Part shown: positions 63,423-64,000 of the stretch, piece after piece
Numbering within the stretch: position 1 is the first letter of the stretch
Layout of the letters: each line of letters starts with the position of its first letter
Assembly (NCBI GenBank): GCA_027449965.1
Contig: DAIDKP010000002.1
Coordinates: 33,347-97,346 of the forward strand
DNA length: 64,000 nucleotides
Direction: 5' to 3'
From: Acidobacteriaceae bacterium
Lineage (GTDB): Bacteria > Acidobacteriota > Terriglobia > Terriglobales > Acidobacteriaceae
Position numbers and translations under genes: made by a program
Notes under the pieces: model-generated
Told to the model about the DNA's origin: nothing
The model's database searches: none
Seen by the model: only the letters and a program-made list of their open reading frames with translations

Positions 63423-64000
63423 GTGAAGACCCTGCTCAGGCAATACGGCTACGCGGTGTGGCTGGCTTTCATCGCCGGCCTTGCCCTGCTGCATGGCCTG
63501 CACCTCGGCGCAGACTTCCCCAACCACTCGCCCTGGCCCGACTGGGCCAAATATACCGACGAAGGCTGGTACGCCAACGCAGCCATCCGCACGCATATGC
63601 AGGGCCGCTGGCTTCACCCCGGTGGCTTCAACCCGGCCGTGGCTGTGCCGCTGTGGCCTGCGCTGCTGGCTCTGCTCTTCCGCTTCACCGGTGTCTCGCT
63701 CATCGCCGCCCGTGCGCTGGCCATCGCACTCTTCTGCCTGAACCTGCTGCTGGTGGAGCGACTGCTCCGTACCCGCCTGCCGCGCTGGGCCACGCTGCTC
63801 GCGCTCACGCTGCTGGTCACCAGCCCGTTTCTCTTTGCCTTCGGCCGTCTGGCGCTGCTGGAGCCGCTGCTGCTCACCCTCACGCTGCTGGCGCTCTGGC
63901 TGGCCCTGCGCCTGCCAGACCTGCGCCACCCGCTCCTGCCCCGCGCAATACCGGCAGCGCTGCTGCTGGGGCTGCTCATCGCGGCCATGATCCTGGCCAA
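63423..64000 (+). CDS. Membrane glycosyltransferase-like protein, truncated by the window
   Basis: At least 192 residues from a GTG start; the frame runs off the window. Several membrane helices are separated by a loop with YTDEGWYANAAIRTHMQG, the acidic DE-type loop seen in ArnT/PMT-like (GT-C) glycosyltransferases, and FGRLALLEPLLLTLTLLAL further on. It probably transfers sugars from lipid carriers on the periplasmic side. It starts 21 bases after the permease gene. Confidence 0.75.
   Translation, partial: MKTLLRQYGYAVWLAFIAGLALLHGLHLGADFPNHSPWPDWAKYTDEGWYANAAIRTHMQGRWLHPGGFNPAVAVPLWPALLALLFRFTGVSLIAARALAIALFCLNLLLVERLLRTRLPRWATLLALTLLVTSPFLFAFGRLALLEPLLLTLTLLALWLALRLPDLRHPLLPRAIPAALLLGLLIAAMILA

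Noticed and set aside
1..64000. CRISPR arrays, rRNA genes, transposases
   Set aside because: No regularly spaced direct repeats, no rRNA-like stretches and no transposase motifs were seen on either strand.

Overview
The window reads as chromosomal DNA of a GC-rich Gram-negative bacterium, most likely an acidobacterium of the Terriglobia/Acidobacteriaceae type. The evidence is a KDO pathway gene (kdsB), an AsmA protein, beta-barrel outer-membrane proteins, secreted proteins of a style common in that class, tandem signal peptidase genes, and dispersed intergenic repeats ending in GGAATGAC. This assignment is inference from gene content; no rRNA gene is present. No insertion sequence, phage or CRISPR array was recognised.

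Layout. 0-11 kb: a LysW-like acidic zinc-ribbon protein, a small secreted protein, GluQ-type tRNA-modifying enzyme, a Y-family polymerase, two unknown proteins (one a large secreted protein) and a secreted GH38 alpha-mannosidase. 11-17 kb: a tight operon rnc - lepB - lepB - asmA - HAD phosphatase. 17-26 kb: kdsB-hemL, a DCC-family redox protein, purM-purN, an antibiotic-biosynthesis-type monooxygenase, recX, and a membrane histidine kinase with a degenerate ATP-binding region. 26-32 kb: aminotransferase, CcdC-like membrane protein, ornithine aminotransferase and a ferredoxin-type nitrite/sulfite reductase whose 5' leader looks like a transcription attenuator or riboswitch. A tRNA-Ala(GGC) follows.

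32.6-49.2 kb is an accessory-looking block directly beside the tRNA. It holds a mercury locus (GDCCVxC protein, MerP, MerT, MerR, a MerA-like flavoenzyme lacking the C-terminal Cys pair, an MFS transporter), an ECF sigma/anti-sigma pair, and a plus-strand set made of a Tes/MJ0619-type radical SAM protein, a methyltransferase, a secreted peroxiredoxin, a Cys/Lys-rich secreted peptide and a translationally coupled DUF6969-like protein. Two sites with the same TGTAACC-N16-CTCGTT architecture lie before the sigma gene and before the Cys/Lys-rich peptide, and a looser third site precedes the radical SAM gene, so this looks like one stress regulon. An AraC-type regulator and a copper-protein operon (multicopper oxidase, SCO, unknown secreted protein, TlpA thioredoxin) complete the block.

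49.3-59.4 kb is a complete Kdp potassium system with unusual organisation. KdpD is split into two divergent genes: the N-terminal half sits with kdpE on plus, the histidine-kinase half on minus. A BBP2-like porin lies between kdpE and a kdp(small)-kdpF-kdpA-kdpB-kdpC operon. The window ends with alaS, a MacB/FtsX-type permease and a truncated membrane glycosyltransferase.

The best candidates for undescribed biology are the ECF-linked radical SAM / Cys-Lys peptide regulon (37.0-42.6 kb) and the structured leader before the nitrite/sulfite reductase (31.99-32.19 kb).
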